This document shows positions 1-5,555 of a stretch of DNA of 6,389 nt, one piece after another. The first letter of the stretch is position 1; every line of letters begins with the position of its first letter. The translations under genes were made by a program, and so were the position numbers. The stretch is from NCBI GenBank assembly GCA_903904275.1, contig CAIVBX010000034.1, positions 1 to 6,389 of the forward strand, given 5' to 3'. Source of the stretch: an uncultured Pseudomonadota bacterium (GTDB lineage Bacteria > Pseudomonadota > Gammaproteobacteria > Methylococcales > Methylomonadaceae). The notes under the pieces were generated by a model, which made no database searches, was not told the origin of the DNA, and saw only the letters and a list, made by a program, of their open reading frames with translations.

Positions 1-315
1 CCTCTTGCTGCACCAATTGGTTCAGGTTTAGGGATTCGTAATCCGTATAACATTTTAACGATTATTGAAAATGCCAACGTACCAATTTTAGTTGATGCAG
101 GCGTGGGGACGGCTTCTGACGCGGCGATTGCAATGGAATTAGGATGTGCTGGTGTTTTAATGAATACTGCGATTGCAGAGGCAAAAAATCCAATTTTGAT
201 GGCATCTGCTATGCGAAAAGGCATTCAAGCAGGACGCGAAGCCTTTTTAGCGGGTCGAATGCCTCGCAAACGTTTTGCGAGCGCGTCATCACCTATTGAT
301 GGATTGTTTTTTTAA
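1..315 (+). CDS. thiG: Thiazole synthase ThiG, C-terminal part (5' end outside window)
   Basis: ThiG forms the thiazole phosphate ring of thiamine in the cytoplasm from 1-deoxy-D-xylulose 5-phosphate, dehydroglycine or iminoglycine, and sulphur carried as ThiS thiocarboxylate. The frame is open from base 1 and encodes 104 residues before TAA at 313-315, roughly the last 40% of a family usually about 260 residues long. Visible ThiG signatures are PLAAPIGSGLGI at the window edge, VPILVDAGVGTASDAA, GVLMNTAIA, NPILMASAM, and the tail GREAFLAGRMPRK followed by ASASSPIDGLF. These are the late strands and phosphate-binding loops of the (beta/alpha)8 barrel. The Schiff-base lysine lies in the missing upstream part. 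An internal ATG at 103 is not the gene start, because the ThiG match begins before it. The tail resembles Pseudomonas-type ThiG more than the E. coli form. The gene converges on tyrA. The family call is very secure. Confidence 0.96.
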   Translation, partial: PLAAPIGSGLGIRNPYNILTIIENANVPILVDAGVGTASDAAIAMELGCAGVLMNTAIAEAKNPILMASAMRKGIQAGREAFLAGRMPRKRFASASSPIDGLFF

Positions 316-328
316 CTCGGTAAATCAA

Positions 329-357
329 GAAAATGCTCATTAAAAATGAGCATTTTC
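329..357. terminator. Hairpin between convergent thiG and tyrA, probable bidirectional terminator
   Basis: A perfect inverted repeat pairs 329-341 with 345-357 (arm GAAAATGCTCATT), giving up to 13 base pairs with a 3-base AAA loop. It starts 13 bases after the thiG stop and ends 2 bases beyond the tyrA stop on the other strand, so it can serve both transcripts. The outer arm supplies TTTT on either strand. After the stem the minus strand reads TTGATTT and the plus strand AATTAGTT, so the T-tract is short and somewhat better for tyrA. The position strongly suggests a shared terminator. Efficiency cannot be judged from sequence alone. Confidence 0.75.
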
Positions 358-359
358 AA

Positions 360-1232
360 TTAGTTATTTTGATTTAAAAAACGTTGTCGTGCTTGATTTG
401 CATAAGTAAATAATTCAAAAAGTGCGTCATGATTTTCAGATTCTAAAAATTGTTGAATTTTTGATAATTCCATTTTGAATTGTTCAATTAAAGGCGAGAT
501 TTCTGTTTTATTCGCTTCACAAATTGCAGTCCACATTGTCGGGTCACTTGAAGCAATTCGGGTAAAATCCCGAAATCCTCCCGCTGCATATTTAAAAATA
601 GCTTCTTGTTCGTCACGTTGTCCCAACATATCAACCAATGCAAATGCTAATAAATGTGGCAAATGACTGGTTGCCGCTAAAACACTATCGTGTTGTTTTA
701 CATCCATAATGGAAACTAATGCGCCAATCTTTTCCCAAAACGTTTGCAATTTTTTCAACGCAATCACGCTGGTATTTTCAACTGGTGTAATAATCAAGCG
801 TTTTGCTACAAATAAATCGACTAAGGCAGCTTGAACACCACTATTTTCAGCACCAGCAATCGGATGAGCAGGAATAAAATTATCAGGTACAAATCCAAAA
901 ACCGTTTTAGCCGCTTCAAGCACATTTCCTTTTGTACTACCTACATCGCTGTAAATCGTTTCAGATGACCAAAAGGGGTTTAATAATTTCAAAATCGCTT
1001 CAGTTGCGGCGACAGGCGTTGCGATAATCACGCAATCTGCGTCTAAAACCGCTTGTTCAATATCCGTAAAAAATTCGTCAATGACATTTAAATCTTTCGC
1101 AAGTTGCAAATTTTCAACATCATCAATGCGCCCAAAACCAATAATGTTTTCAACTAAATTATTTTCACGCGCTGATTTTGCAATTGAACCGCCAATTAAA
1201 CCTACGCCAATGACACATAATTTTTTAAACAT
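360..1232 (-). CDS. tyrA: Prephenate dehydrogenase (TyrA family, NAD-binding)
   Basis: Converts prephenate (or arogenate in some relatives) to the tyrosine precursor by NAD(P)-dependent oxidative decarboxylation in the cytoplasm. The 290-residue protein starts with a Rossmann motif, GVGLIGGS (9-16). It then shows IIATPV (about 69-74), DVGSTK (96-101), HPIAGAENSG (123-132), HDSVLAATSHLPH (181-193) and GGFRDFTRIASSDP (218-231). H123, H193 and R225 sit where the family's catalytic and prephenate-binding residues are expected. The length fits a single-function enzyme: there is no chorismate mutase domain, no ACT domain, and no fusion to EPSP synthase as in Pseudomonas tyrC-aroA. The start is taken as ATG at 1232. 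A GTG directly before it, at 1235, is equally possible: AAGGA (1244-1248) lies 11 bases from the ATG and 8 from the GTG. Either start overlaps the end of hisC (8 or 11 bases), so translation is probably coupled. Substrate preference (prephenate or arogenate) cannot be told from sequence. Confidence 0.94.
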   Translation of the reverse strand: MFKKLCVIGVGLIGGSIAKSARENNLVENIIGFGRIDDVENLQLAKDLNVIDEFFTDIEQAVLDADCVIIATPVAATEAILKLLNPFWSSETIYSDVGSTKGNVLEAAKTVFGFVPDNFIPAHPIAGAENSGVQAALVDLFVAKRLIITPVENTSVIALKKLQTFWEKIGALVSIMDVKQHDSVLAATSHLPHLLAFALVDMLGQRDEQEAIFKYAAGGFRDFTRIASSDPTMWTAICEANKTEISPLIEQFKMELSKIQQFLESENHDALFELFTYANQARQRFLNQNN

Positions 1233-2328
1233 CACTCAAAACGTCCTTTAAGGCGTTTAGAAATTTAGCATTTTCGGCAGGTGTTCCAACGCTAATTCGT
1301 AAAAAAGTCGGCATTTCATATACATCAACAGGACGCACAATTACACCTTTTTGCAATAATTTTTCATAAATTGGCATTGTAGGCTGGTCTAAATCTACAG
1401 AAACAAAATTTCCTGCCGAGGGAATCCAATTTAATTCTAATGCTTCAAAACCATCGGTTAATTGCTTCATGCCAGCAACGTTATTTTCAACAGTTGCGCG
1501 AACGTGTTGTTCATCATTCAACGCCGCTTCTGCTGCCACTAATGCAAGCGAATTATTATTAAAAGGCTGACGAACACGATTCAATAAATCCGCAATTTCT
1601 ACACTCGATAAACTGTAACCTACTCGTAAACCTGCTAAACCGTAGGCTTTTGAAAATGTGCGCGTGATAATCAAATTCGGAAATTTTTGTAACCACGAAA
1701 CAGAATCCACCGATTCGGTTTGACTAACAAATTCAAAATACGCTTCATCTAAAACGCAAATAACGTGCGGTGGTAGCAAACCAACAAAATGTTCAATGGC
1801 TTCTTGTTTTAACAATGTTCCAGTCGGATTATTCGGATTTGCAATAAAAATTAAACGTGTTTTAGGAGTAACGCGCTCAAACATTTCTAGCAAATCATGT
1901 CCGTAATTTATCGCAGGAATAACAACGGCTTTTGCTCCTACGGCTTGTGTCACAATTGGATAAACAGCAAAAGCATGTTGAGAAAAAATCACTTCATTTT
2001 CAGGCGTTAAAAATGCGCGTGCGACTAATTCCAAAATCTCATTTGAACCATTTCCAAGCGTAATTTGTTCGGCTGAAACATTGTATTTTGTTGCTAATGC
2101 TTTTTTTAAATTAAATCCACTACCATCAGGATATAACGCTAAATCTGCAATCGCATTTTGAATGGCGGTTTTCGCTTTTTCACCAATACCTAATGGATTT
2201 TCATTCGATGCTAATTTAACGATATTAGAAATTCCCAATTCACGTTCTAATTCATCAATCGGTTTGCCTGCTTTGTAAGGCACTAATTTTTGTACACCTT
2301 CGACTGCTAAAGAATAAATGTTTGTCAT
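1225..2328 (-). CDS. hisC: Histidinol-phosphate aminotransferase (class I/II PLP aminotransferase)
   Basis: Transfers the amino group of glutamate to imidazole-acetol phosphate in histidine synthesis. Some HisC paralogues also transaminate aromatic keto acids or prephenate. The 367-residue protein has the full fold-type I layout: substrate-side KLASNENPLG (38-47), GNGSNEI (92-98), NPNNPTG (164-170), DEAYFEF (194-200) with D194 and Y197 at the cofactor, SKAYGLAGLRVGY (226-238) with PLP lysine K227, and LRISVGT (343-349) with R344 as likely carboxylate ligand. Start and length agree with the family. The opening (SLAVEGVQKLVPY) resembles the HisC2 type found beside tyrA in Pseudomonas-like genomes, which favours a role in tyrosine/phenylalanine synthesis as well as, or instead of, histidine. 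It lies 10 bases after yqaA. No Shine-Dalgarno is visible: the bases before the ATG read CAAAAAAATC. It overlaps tyrA at its 3' end. The family is certain. The physiological substrate is inferred. Confidence 0.94.
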   Translation of the reverse strand: MTNIYSLAVEGVQKLVPYKAGKPIDELERELGISNIVKLASNENPLGIGEKAKTAIQNAIADLALYPDGSGFNLKKALATKYNVSAEQITLGNGSNEILELVARAFLTPENEVIFSQHAFAVYPIVTQAVGAKAVVIPAINYGHDLLEMFERVTPKTRLIFIANPNNPTGTLLKQEAIEHFVGLLPPHVICVLDEAYFEFVSQTESVDSVSWLQKFPNLIITRTFSKAYGLAGLRVGYSLSSVEIADLLNRVRQPFNNNSLALVAAEAALNDEQHVRATVENNVAGMKQLTDGFEALELNWIPSAGNFVSVDLDQPTMPIYEKLLQKGVIVRPVDVYEMPTFLRISVGTPAENAKFLNALKDVLSDV

Positions 2329-2338
2329 GATTTTTTTG

Positions 2339-2923
2339 TTAGTTATGTTTTAGAAAAAAGTAAAATGAGCCACCGACAAGAATTGCAGCAACAACAAACC
2401 AGCCGATTTTATTGATATGTTGGTTAATTTTTTCCTCGAATTTTTCACCACCGAATTTAAGTAAAAACGCGATGACGAAAAATCGAGTGCCTCGTCCAAA
2501 TGTTGAAACAGCTAAAAATGGCAATAATGTCATATTCAACGACCCCGCCGTAATGGTAAAAATTTTATAAGGAATTGGTAAAAATCCGCCGATTAAAACC
2601 GCCCAAATTCCCCATTTATCAACTTCGGTTTTTGCCGACAAATAATCATTCCAATAATGCGTTGTTTGTAGCCAAGGCGTAATGGCTTCAAATAAAAAAT
2701 AGCCAATGCTGTAACCTAAAATCGCGCCCAACGCTGAAAAAAGCGTCGTTAAAAAAGCGAATCGAAACGCTTTATCAACTTGTGCTAAAACCATCGGCAC
2801 AAGCATAACAAGTGGCGTAATCGGAAAAAATGATGAATCTGCGAAACTCACGAAACTCAAGTATTTTTCAGCGTGGCGATGACGTGACCAGCCCAACGTT
2901 TTGGTATAAAGTTTTTGAAACAT
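2339..2923 (-). CDS. YqaA/DedA-related inner-membrane protein (VTT/SNARE-associated domain)
   Basis: A 194-residue polytopic membrane protein of the YqaA branch of the DedA/VTT superfamily. DedA relatives are linked to lipid scrambling (undecaprenyl phosphate or phosphatidylethanolamine recycling) and membrane homeostasis. The role of the YqaA branch itself is not established. Visible features are an amphipathic N-terminus with WSRHRHAEKYL (12-22), FADSSFFPITP (27-37) as a re-entrant or first membrane segment, hydrophobic segments at about 38-48, 55-80, 105-127, 132-155 and 173-191, the signature GFLPIPYKIFTITAG (113-127), and GRGTRFF (143-149). The signature residues are all present. ATG at 2923 lies 2 bases after the pcm stop, with AGGA (2935-2938) 11 bases upstream inside pcm, so translation is probably coupled. 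A yqaA-like gene directly after surE-pcm is a recurring arrangement in gammaproteobacteria (known context). The family call is good, the function open. Confidence 0.88.
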   Translation of the reverse strand: MFQKLYTKTLGWSRHRHAEKYLSFVSFADSSFFPITPLVMLVPMVLAQVDKAFRFAFLTTLFSALGAILGYSIGYFLFEAITPWLQTTHYWNDYLSAKTEVDKWGIWAVLIGGFLPIPYKIFTITAGSLNMTLLPFLAVSTFGRGTRFFVIAFLLKFGGEKFEEKINQHINKIGWFVVAAILVGGSFYFFLKHN

Positions 2924-2925
2924 AG

Positions 2926-3594
2926 TTATTCTTTTCCTGCTAAAAATGGCACAAAACTGACAGATTCGAGTTCCTCAATTTGAAAATTACTTTCGGTGCG
3001 TGTAATGCGTTGCAGCGTTTGATTTCCTTCTGAATTTTCAACAGGAATAACCATCACACCACCGATGGATAATTGTTGCAATAAGGCTTCAGGAACTTCG
3101 GTTGGTGCAGCGGCAACTAAAATGCCATCAAATGGCGCAAATTCTTCCCAGCCCCAACCACCATCACTGTGCGTATAACGGATATTTTTCAATTTTAATA
3201 ATGCCGTGTGTTGAATTGCTTTTTTTTGTAATGGCAAAATACGTTCAACTGAATAAACCACATCAACCAATTTCGCTAAAATCGCTGTTTGATAACCACA
3301 ACCTGTTCCAATTTCTAAAATTTTGCCAAACGATTCCCGATTTTCAAATAACAATTCCGTCATTTTTGCCACGGTATAAGGCTGTGAAATCGTTTGATTA
3401 TATCCAATTGGCAATGCCGTATCTTCATAAGCACGACTTGCTAAGGCTTCATCAACAAAAATGTGACGTGGCGTAGTTCGCATAATTTCTAAGATTCGTG
3501 CATTTGAAATACCTTGTTCTATTAGACGCTTAATCATGCGATCACGAGTACGTTGTGAGGTCATGCCAATTCCTTGTAAATGGCGTAACATCAT
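2926..3594 (-). CDS. pcm: Protein-L-isoaspartate O-methyltransferase
   Basis: Methylates L-isoaspartyl residues in aged proteins with S-adenosylmethionine so they can revert to aspartate; a cytoplasmic protein-repair enzyme. Numbering from the first ATG (222 residues): MTSQRTRDRM (11-20), TPRHIFVDEA (41-50), ALPIGYNQTISQPY (60-73) as the isoaspartyl-binding loop, LEIGTGCGYQ (93-102) as AdoMet motif I, SVER (115-118) with acidic E117 for the AdoMet ribose, SDGGWG (143-148), FDGILVAAAP (155-164) and GGVMVIPV (178-185). Length is normal for the family. The first ATG (3594) overlaps the preceding stop as ATGA, which suggests coupling, but has no Shine-Dalgarno. The in-frame ATG at 3564 has AAGGA 6 bases upstream and gives the classic MTSQRTR start (212 residues). 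I kept the longer form because many relatives carry a short extension ending in GIG before MTSQRTR. The function is secure, the start is not. Confidence 0.95.
   Translation of the reverse strand: MMLRHLQGIGMTSQRTRDRMIKRLIEQGISNARILEIMRTTPRHIFVDEALASRAYEDTALPIGYNQTISQPYTVAKMTELLFENRESFGKILEIGTGCGYQTAILAKLVDVVYSVERILPLQKKAIQHTALLKLKNIRYTHSDGGWGWEEFAPFDGILVAAAPTEVPEALLQQLSIGGVMVIPVENSEGNQTLQRITRTESNFQIEELESVSFVPFLAGKE
3571..3575 (-). promoter_or_regulatory. Candidate ribosome binding site for an internal pcm start
   Basis: AAGGA on the minus strand, 6 bases before the in-frame ATG at 3564-3562 in pcm. The same motif serves the gene at 4238 (6-base gap) and hemL (5-base gap), so it is this genome's usual signal. 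By contrast the upstream ATG at 3594 is preceded by GTTGCCAAACC, with no such motif. This points to the 212-residue Pcm form being made, alone or alongside the longer one. Confidence 0.5.
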
Positions 3595-4238
3595 GGTTTG
3601 GCAACGCCCGTTTGCTCTGACAATTTAAAACCGCAATGATGTGTCATGATTTTTACAATATGTTTGAAGCGTTCTTCGCTGTTCAAAGCGGGATCAGAAT
3701 TCGATTGAATACAGCGTAAAATATTTGCTTCAGAATCCACGGCAACTCCCATAGTGGTGAATTTTTTTTGTGCTACGCCTTTTGAATCGATACAAGTGTA
3801 TTCAAATTCGGTAATCATCGCAGGCAATGGTTTTTTAAATTGCTTGATATTTTTTGCTTTTGAAATCGTTCCCGTGTGTTTCGATACAATTTGAACATCC
3901 TGAGATGTCACGCACGCGCCATTTGCAGACAACATTTCTTGTGGATTTTTTGTGCTGTTGTTTAGCATTTCACGACTAACTTCATCTACTTCAAATGAGG
4001 AAGACGATTCAGATGATTTTTCTGGTTTATTTTCTTTTTGAGTTTGTTGTTCGGTCTCAATTTTTTCCACTGCTGTAATCGTTTCTACTTTTTCAATTAC
4101 AGGAATATCAACTATATCCGCATTTTCGCTGGTGGAATAATAAAAAGTAAAAATAACAAACGGTAATGAAAGCACTGTAATTTGAGTTATTAGCAGTGCG
4201 TTTCGTTTAAAAAAATTCAACAAATTTTTCAAAAACAT
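3591..4238 (-). CDS. Unrecognised membrane-anchored protein with four cysteines, between surE and pcm
   Basis: I do not recognise this 215-residue protein. It begins MFLKNLLNFFKRN, a basic N-terminus, followed by one hydrophobic segment at about 15-34 (LLITQITVLSLPFVIFTFYY). It then has a Glu/Ser/Thr/Lys-rich, low-complexity linker at about 40-88 (including KSSESSSSFE), and a compact C-terminal region from about 95 to 210. By the positive-inside rule the C-terminal part should face the periplasm. Four cysteines (C109, C149, C176, C202) all lie there, an even number that fits two disulphides (inference). There is no lipobox, no signal-peptidase site that I trust, and no known catalytic motif. 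ATG at 4238 is chosen because AAGGA (4245-4249) lies 6 bases upstream; a TTG at 4244 directly touches that motif and is too close. It starts 9 bases after the surE stop, and its TGA overlaps the pcm ATG, so it is clearly part of the operon. A role in envelope maintenance is only a guess from context. Confidence 0.85.
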   Translation of the reverse strand: MFLKNLLNFFKRNALLITQITVLSLPFVIFTFYYSTSENADIVDIPVIEKVETITAVEKIETEQQTQKENKPEKSSESSSSFEVDEVSREMLNNSTKNPQEMLSANGACVTSQDVQIVSKHTGTISKAKNIKQFKKPLPAMITEFEYTCIDSKGVAQKKFTTMGVAVDSEANILRCIQSNSDPALNSEERFKHIVKIMTHHCGFKLSEQTGVAKP

Positions 4239-4244
4239 CGTCAA

Positions 4245-4249
4245 TCCTT
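4245..4249 (-). promoter_or_regulatory. Ribosome binding site that decides the start of the unrecognised membrane protein
   Basis: AAGGA on the minus strand, 6 bases before ATG 4238-4236. It overlaps the surE stop codon (TAAGGA), so ribosomes finishing surE are placed directly on it. It rules out the in-frame TTG at 4244, which has no spacing at all. Confidence 0.75.
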
Positions 4250-4994
4250 ATTCGCTTGGCAACCAATTTTTTATTGTTTCAAGTCGTTCGTACCACGTTA
4301 AATCTAATTGCAATGGTGTTACCGAAACATAGCCATTATTCACCGCAAAAAAATCTGTTCCTTCGCCTGCGTCTTGCTCTTCTCCTGCCGCACCAACCCA
4401 ATAAATACGCCGACCACGTTGATCTTGACTTTGAATGATGGGTTCTGATTTATGCCGTTGCCCTAAACGACAGGCTTGAAAACCCTTTAATTCGGAAAAG
4501 GGTAAATCAGGCACATTGACATTTAAAATGGTGTTTTCTGGCAATGGTTTTTCAAGAATTTGTTTAAATAAAATAACCGCAACTTGCGCGGCGGTTTCAA
4601 AATGTTCAGGATGATCGCCAATTAACGAAATTGCCACTGCTGGCAAACCTAAAAAACGCCCTTCTGTCGCTGCAGCAACTGTTCCTGAATATAAAACATC
4701 ATCACCTAAATTTGCCCCATGATTGATGCCAGCAAAAACCATATCTGGTTCACTTTCTAATAATCCCGTAATCGCTAAATGCACACAATCTGTTGGCGTG
4801 CCATCAACTTTGGTAAATCCGTTATGTGCTAATGTGGCACGAAGTGGCATATCAAGTGTGAGCGAATTGCTTGCTGCGCTACGATTTCTATCAGGCGCAA
4901 CGACTGAAACCGTTGCACATTCGCTTAACGCTTTTGCTAATGCGTTAATACCTTCCGCTAAATAACCATCATCATTGCTAATTAAAATGTGCAT
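4248..4994 (-). CDS. surE: 5'/3'-nucleotidase SurE (stationary-phase survival protein)
   Basis: A metal-dependent phosphatase that removes 5' or 3' phosphate from nucleoside monophosphates, with exopolyphosphatase activity in some members; cytoplasmic. The 248-residue length is typical. Motifs appear in family order: MHILISNDDGYLAEGI (1-16) with metal ligands D8 and D9, APDRNRSAASNS (33-44) with S39, VDGTPTDCV (63-71), and GINHGANLGDDVLYSGTVAAA (89-109) with N91 as the remaining metal ligand. The C-terminal part has the expected ILNVNVPD, then TDFFAVNNGYVSVTPL, which belongs to the oligomerisation and active-site lid region. ATG at 4994 is preceded by AGGA (5002-5005) with a 7-base gap. It is the first gene of the six-gene minus-strand operon. 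Being next to pcm is the classical arrangement, but here one extra gene separates them. No key residue is missing. Confidence 0.97.
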   Translation of the reverse strand: MHILISNDDGYLAEGINALAKALSECATVSVVAPDRNRSAASNSLTLDMPLRATLAHNGFTKVDGTPTDCVHLAITGLLESEPDMVFAGINHGANLGDDVLYSGTVAAATEGRFLGLPAVAISLIGDHPEHFETAAQVAVILFKQILEKPLPENTILNVNVPDLPFSELKGFQACRLGQRHKSEPIIQSQDQRGRRIYWVGAAGEEQDAGEGTDFFAVNNGYVSVTPLQLDLTWYERLETIKNWLPSE

Positions 4995-5024
4995 AAACTT
5001 TTCCTGTGTTTTAAAAAAACAACT

Positions 5025-5043
5025 TTAAACGGTATCTTAAACG
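5025..5043. repeat. Short direct repeat TTAAACG x2 in the divergent promoter region
   Basis: TTAAACG occurs at 5025-5031 and 5037-5043, so the copies start 12 bases apart with GTATC between them. They lie in the surE leader, downstream of the candidate surE start of transcription. The 12-base period is close to one helical turn and could suit a dimeric regulator, but seven AT-rich bases can recur by chance. I do not match it to a known operator. Confidence 0.3.
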
Positions 5044-5071
5044 ATTTTGTTACGCACATTGAACAGGACGT

Positions 5072-5100
5072 TTTAGATTTACGAGTGATTGCCTTTACAA
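5072..5100 (-). promoter_or_regulatory. Candidate sigma-70 promoter for the surE operon
   Basis: On the minus strand TTGTAA (5100-5095, 4 of 6 to the -35 consensus) and TCTAAA (5077-5072, 4 of 6 to the -10) are separated by 17 bases. Transcription would start near 5065 and leave a leader of about 70 bases before the surE ATG. It is the best pair I found upstream of surE, but matches of this strength are common in AT-rich DNA. An alternative -10, TAAGAT, lies nearer the gene with a poorer -35. Confidence 0.35.
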
Positions 5101-5101
5101 T
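5072..5101 (+). promoter_or_regulatory. Candidate sigma-70 promoter for ridA-hemL
   Basis: On the plus strand TTTAGA (5072-5077, 4 of 6 to the -35) and TACAAT (5096-5101, 5 of 6 to the -10) are separated by 18 bases. Transcription would start near 5108, about 36 bases before the ridA ATG. The boxes occupy almost the same bases as the candidate surE promoter on the other strand. The pairing is plausible, not proven. Confidence 0.4.
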
Positions 5102-5143
5102 GGTGGTTTTTTATCAACTTAAAACTACTTACGGGGAAATTTT

Positions 5144-5542
5144 ATGCCTAAACACGTTATTCATACACACAACGCGCCACAAGCAATTGGTACTTATTCA
5201 CAAGCTATTAAGGTTAATCGCACGGTTTATTTGTCAGGACAAATTCCACTTGTTCCCGCAACGATGACAATGGTTGACGGCGATATTATTGCCCAAATTA
5301 CCCAAGTTTTTGAAAATCTCCAAGCTGTAACTCACGCGGCAGGCGGGGATTTAAATGATATTGTGAAATTGAATGTGTTTTTAACGGATTTAGCGCATTT
5401 CCCAATTGTGAATGAAATTATGGGAAATTATTTTCATCAGCCTTATCCAGCGCGTGCTGCAATTGGTGTTGCAGCCTTACCGAAAGGAGCAGGCGTTGAA
5501 ATGGATGGTATTATGGTTTTACCCGTTCAAGAATATGCGTGA
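5144..5542 (+). CDS. ridA: RidA-family 2-iminobutanoate/2-iminopropanoate deaminase
   Basis: RidA (YjgF/YER057c/UK114) hydrolyses reactive enamine/imine intermediates, chiefly 2-aminoacrylate and its imine released by PLP dehydratases, to keto acids and ammonia, so protecting PLP enzymes. It works as a cytoplasmic trimer. The 132-residue protein (family about 125-130) shows APQAIGTYSQAI (11-22) with Y18, VYLSGQIPL (28-36), NVFLTDLAHF (77-86) and YPARAAIGVAALPKGAGVEM (101-120). R104 and E119 sit at the positions of the conserved active-site arginine and glutamate. A full set of these residues places it with true RidA rather than the inactive Rid branches. ATG at 5144 follows GGGGA (5133-5137) by 6 bases, and the next gene begins 13 bases after its stop. 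An earlier open frame beginning at 4989 in another phase is not real. Confidence 0.95.
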   Translation: MPKHVIHTHNAPQAIGTYSQAIKVNRTVYLSGQIPLVPATMTMVDGDIIAQITQVFENLQAVTHAAGGDLNDIVKLNVFLTDLAHFPIVNEIMGNYFHQPYPARAAIGVAALPKGAGVEMDGIMVLPVQEYA

Positions 5543-5545
5543 TTC

Positions 5546-5550
5546 AAGGA
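5546..5550 (+). promoter_or_regulatory. Ribosome binding site of hemL
   Basis: AAGGA lies 5 bases before the ATG at 5556, in the 13-base gap after the ridA stop. It fixes the hemL start and supports co-translation from a ridA-hemL message. Confidence 0.7.
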
Positions 5551-5555
5551 ATAAT

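Noticed and set aside
475..666. Plus-strand open frame opposite tyrA.
   Set aside because: Antisense shadow of highly conserved TyrA motifs, with no ribosome binding site and no recognisable protein.
3102..3476. Plus-strand 124-codon open frame opposite pcm.
   Set aside because: Pcm motifs occupy the other strand throughout, and the translation is of odd composition and matches nothing I know.
4256..4965. Two plus-strand open frames (4256-4438 and 4723-4965) opposite surE.
   Set aside because: Both are shadows of SurE coding sequence, with no initiation signals.
5007..5021. Small palindrome TGTTTT-AAA-AAAACA just upstream of the surE ribosome binding site.
   Set aside because: Six A/T-dominated pairs are expected often in such AT-rich spacer DNA. 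It is too weak to call an operator or terminator.
4989..5267. Open frame of 92 codons spanning the divergent region and running into ridA in another phase.
   Set aside because: It overlaps the surE start and the ridA coding region, its translation resembles no family, and ridA in the other phase is a full, well-conserved protein with its own ribosome binding site.
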